NCBI RefSeq assembly: GCF_017311575.1
Contig: NZ_JAFFQY010000064.1
Coordinates: forward strand, 62,001 to 126,000
DNA: 64,000 nt
Direction of reading: 5' to 3'
DNA from: Roseococcus thiosulfatophilus
GTDB lineage: Bacteria > Pseudomonadota > Alphaproteobacteria > Acetobacterales > Acetobacteraceae
Shown here: positions 61,918 to 64,000 of the stretch, piece by piece
How the letters are laid out: every line of letters begins with the position of its first letter
How positions within the stretch are numbered: position 1 is the stretch's first letter
Notes under the pieces: model-generated
What the model was told of the DNA's origin: nothing
Seen by the model: the letters and a program-made list of their open reading frames with translations, nothing else
Databases searched by the model: none
Program-made: the position numbers and the translations under genes

Positions 61918-63096
61918 ATGCCCGTCCTCAACCGCATCGCCGAGTTCCACCCCGAGATGACGGAGTGGCGGCAGGATTTCCACCGCCACCCCGAGCTGGG
62001 CTTCGAGGAGGTCCGCACCAGCGGCATCGTGGCCGCCAAGCTGCGCGAATTCGGCTGCGACGAGGTCCTCACGGGCATCGCCAAGACCGGGGTGGTGGGC
62101 GTGATCCATGGTGCCAGGGGCCGCACCGGCCGCGCCATCGGCCTGCGCGCCGACATGGACGCCCTGCCCATCCATGAGGCGACGGGCCTGCCCCACGCCT
62201 CCACCATCCCCGGCAAGATGCACGCCTGCGGCCATGACGGGCACACGGCCATGCTGCTGGGCGCCGCCAAATACCTGGCCGAGACGCGCAACTTCGACGG
62301 CACCGTCTATGTGATCTTCCAGCCGGCGGAAGAGGGCGGCGGCGGCGGCGGCGTGATGGTCGAGGAAGGCCTCTTCACCCGCTTCCCGATGGAGCGCGTC
62401 TTCGGCTTGCACAACTGGCCGGGCGCCCCCGCGGGCAGCTTCCTCTGGCGCGAGGGGCCGGTCATGGCGGCCGTGGCGGGGCTGGAGATCACCGTGACCG
62501 GCAAGGGCGGGCATGGCGCCCTGCCCTTCCAGACCGTGGACCCCATCGTGGCCTCGGCCGCCATCATCCAGGCCCTGCAGACCATCGTGGCGCGCAACAT
62601 GGACGCGGCCGATGCGGGCGTCATCACCATCGGCAGCATCCATGCGGGCGAGGCGGGCAACGTCATCCCCGAGGTGGTGAAGATGACAGGCACCGCCCGC
62701 TGGTTCCTGCCCGAGGTGGGCGACCTGCTGGAGCGCCGCTTCAAGGAGGTCGTGACCGGCGTGGCCGCCAGCCTGGGTGCGACCGCCGAGCCCGTCTTCC
62801 GCCGCGCCTACCCGGCCACCATCAACGAGGGGGACAGCACCCGCCTCGCGGTCCGCGCGGCCGAGACCATCGCGGGCGCGGCCGCCGTCCAGCACATGGA
62901 CAAGCCCACCATGGGCGCCGAGGACTTCGCCTTCATGCTGGAGGCGAAGGCCGGCAGCTACCTCATGCTGGGCGGCGGGCGCGGCGGGAACGACGCCTCG
63001 GTCCACCACCCCATGTATGACTTCAACGACGAGATCCTGCCCATCGGCGCCTCCTGGTGGTCCACCCTGGCCGAGCAGCTGCTGCCCCGTGAGTGA
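61918..63096 (+). CDS. M20 family amidohydrolase (HipO/aminoacylase-like)
   Basis: 392 aa. FHRHPELGFEEVRTS, IGLRADMDALPIHEATGLP, GKMHACGHDGHTAMLLGAAKYLA and VIFQPAEEGGGGGGVMVEEG are textbook motifs of the hippurate hydrolase type. The dimerisation domain is in the middle and the last ligand is SVHHPMYDFND. It hydrolyses N-acyl amino acids. The following chromate transporter gene overlaps it by eight bases. Confidence 0.93.
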   Translation: MPVLNRIAEFHPEMTEWRQDFHRHPELGFEEVRTSGIVAAKLREFGCDEVLTGIAKTGVVGVIHGARGRTGRAIGLRADMDALPIHEATGLPHASTIPGKMHACGHDGHTAMLLGAAKYLAETRNFDGTVYVIFQPAEEGGGGGGVMVEEGLFTRFPMERVFGLHNWPGAPAGSFLWREGPVMAAVAGLEITVTGKGGHGALPFQTVDPIVASAAIIQALQTIVARNMDAADAGVITIGSIHAGEAGNVIPEVVKMTGTARWFLPEVGDLLERRFKEVVTGVAASLGATAEPVFRRAYPATINEGDSTRLAVRAAETIAGAAAVQHMDKPTMGAEDFAFMLEAKAGSYLMLGGGRGGNDASVHHPMYDFNDEILPIGASWWSTLAEQLLPRE

Positions 63097-63646
63097 GACG
63101 CGGATCCCGACCCGGACGGAACTCTTCCTGGGCTATGCGAAGATGGGGCTGCTGGGCTTTGGCGGCGTTGCCGCCTGGTCGCGCCATGTCATCGTCGAGG
63201 AGCGCCGCTGGCTGACCGAGCGCGAATACGCCGAGATCCTGGGCATGGGGCAGATCCTGCCCGGGCCCAATGTGGGCAATGCTTCGGTGATGATCGGCCG
63301 GCGCTTCCATGGGCTGGTCGGCGCGCTGCTGGCCACCTCGGGCCTCTATGTCGGGCCGCTGACGGTGCTGATGGGCTTGGCCCTCCTCTATGACAACTTC
63401 GCCGAGGCGCCCGGCGTCGCCTCCTTCATGCATGGCATCGCCGCCGCCGCCGCCGGCATGGTGATCGCGACCGCGCTCAAGATGGGGCAGAACCTGCGGC
63501 CGCCGCCCGAACTCATCGCCATCGGCATCGCGGCGCTGGTCGCGGCGGCCTTCCTGCGCCTGCCGCTGCTGCTGATCGTGTTCAGCCTGGCGCCCATCGG
63601 CATCTGGCTTTCCATCCGACGTGCCTACCGGGAGGCCCCGAAGTGA
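63089..63646 (+). CDS. chromate transporter, N-terminal half
   Basis: 185 aa. FLGYAKMGLLGFGGVAAWSRH and MGQILPGPNVGNASVMIGRRFHGL are the CHR domain motifs. This is the short, single-domain form that pairs with a second one encoded next. GTG 63089 is used, overlapping the amidohydrolase stop. Its stop overlaps the second half by four bases. It may move chromate or sulfate. Confidence 0.88.
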   Translation: MSETRIPTRTELFLGYAKMGLLGFGGVAAWSRHVIVEERRWLTEREYAEILGMGQILPGPNVGNASVMIGRRFHGLVGALLATSGLYVGPLTVLMGLALLYDNFAEAPGVASFMHGIAAAAAGMVIATALKMGQNLRPPPELIAIGIAALVAAAFLRLPLLLIVFSLAPIGIWLSIRRAYREAPK

Positions 63647-64000
63647 GCCTGCTGCTCCAGATCTTCCTGGCCTTCGCGACCCTCTCGCTGGTCGCGGTGG
63701 GCGGCGCCACCGCGGTCCTGCCGGAGATGCACCGCCTGCTGGTGGTGGTCCATGGCTGGATGGACGACGCGACCTTCACGCAACTCTTCGCCCTCGCCCA
63801 GGCCGCGCCCGGCCCGAACATCCTGGCCGCCTCGCTGATGGGGTGGAACATCGCGGGCATCGGCGGCCTCGCCATGGCGACACTCGGCATGCTGCTGCCG
63901 GCCGCCATTCTCGCCTGGTATGTGGCCGGCGCCACGCACCGCCTGCGCGGGGCGCGCTGGCTCAAGCCCGCGCAGTTCGGCCTGGTGCCCATCGCCGTGG
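63643..64000 (+). CDS. chromate transporter, second half (partial at window edge)
   Basis: At least 119 residues are visible, starting with MSLLLQIFLAFATLSLVAVGGATAVLPEMHRL. AQAAPGPNILAASLMGWNIAG is the second CHR domain motif. GTG 63643 is the start, overlapping the previous stop. The C-terminal helices lie outside the window. Confidence 0.87.
   Translation, partial: MSLLLQIFLAFATLSLVAVGGATAVLPEMHRLLVVVHGWMDDATFTQLFALAQAAPGPNILAASLMGWNIAGIGGLAMATLGMLLPAAILAWYVAGATHRLRGARWLKPAQFGLVPIAV

Overview
The window is about 70% GC, densely coded, and reads as a chromosomal segment of an alphaproteobacterium. The best fit is the Acetobacteraceae, a Roseomonas/Roseococcus-like lineage. The pointers are two Bug-type tripartite-tricarboxylate substrate-binding proteins, a class I PHA synthase, the aminotransferase-hom-glpX-recJ block, the guaB-rsmB-guaA block, and a bciB gene for bacteriochlorophyll 8-vinyl reduction, which hints at an aerobic anoxygenic phototroph. 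I see no phage, insertion sequence, CRISPR array or rRNA, and one tRNA. No gene-free stretch exceeds about 250 bases.

Layout. 1-9270: partial MmgE/PrpD gene, then a plus-strand run of a lytic transglycosylase, RlpA, a D,D-carboxypeptidase, tmk, holB, metG, tatD and a PhnP-like hydrolase. 9382-13916: a frameshifted mazG, then PhyH, NUDIX and Bug genes on the minus strand and a DUF1028 gene. 13916-18254: a four-unit palindromic repeat array, ubiK, then ADP-heptose genes hldD, gmhB and gmhA with an enoyl-CoA hydratase and a LOG protein. 18339-27652: beta-CASP hydrolase, divergent dadA/lrp pair, atypical PEP carboxylase, bciB and an ABC exporter. 27719-36423: RHH regulator with PHB-depolymerase-type esterase, tRNA-Gln, ppx, rlmE, guaB, rsmB, GNAT, guaA.

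36427-40225 is a stress-flavoured patch of small genes: two KGG-repeat proteins, small membrane proteins, a short TspO, a YghA-like SDR and an ArsC-like protein. Three of them have upstream sequences resembling general-stress (EcfG) promoters. 40291-45080: peptide-type binding protein, M20 peptidase, deaminase, racemase and TSUP permease. 45184-51365: an unknown gene, then recJ, glpX, hom and an aminotransferase on the minus strand. 51476-57953: phaC, a second palindromic array, two paralogous lipoproteins coupled to a gamma carbonic anhydrase, argC, rpsI and rplM. 58134-64000: Bug protein, VOC protein, IlvD/Edd dehydratase with a third palindromic copy at its stop, a small secreted protein, an M20 amidohydrolase and a split chromate transporter.

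The most unusual features are a family of roughly 53-55 bp palindromic repeats placed exactly at gene 3' ends in at least three places, the PEP carboxylase with replaced active-site residues, the tandem lipoprotein pair, and the single-base frameshift in mazG. Minus-strand calls and start choices rest on reading frames, Shine-Dalgarno matches and family motifs; no database search was run.
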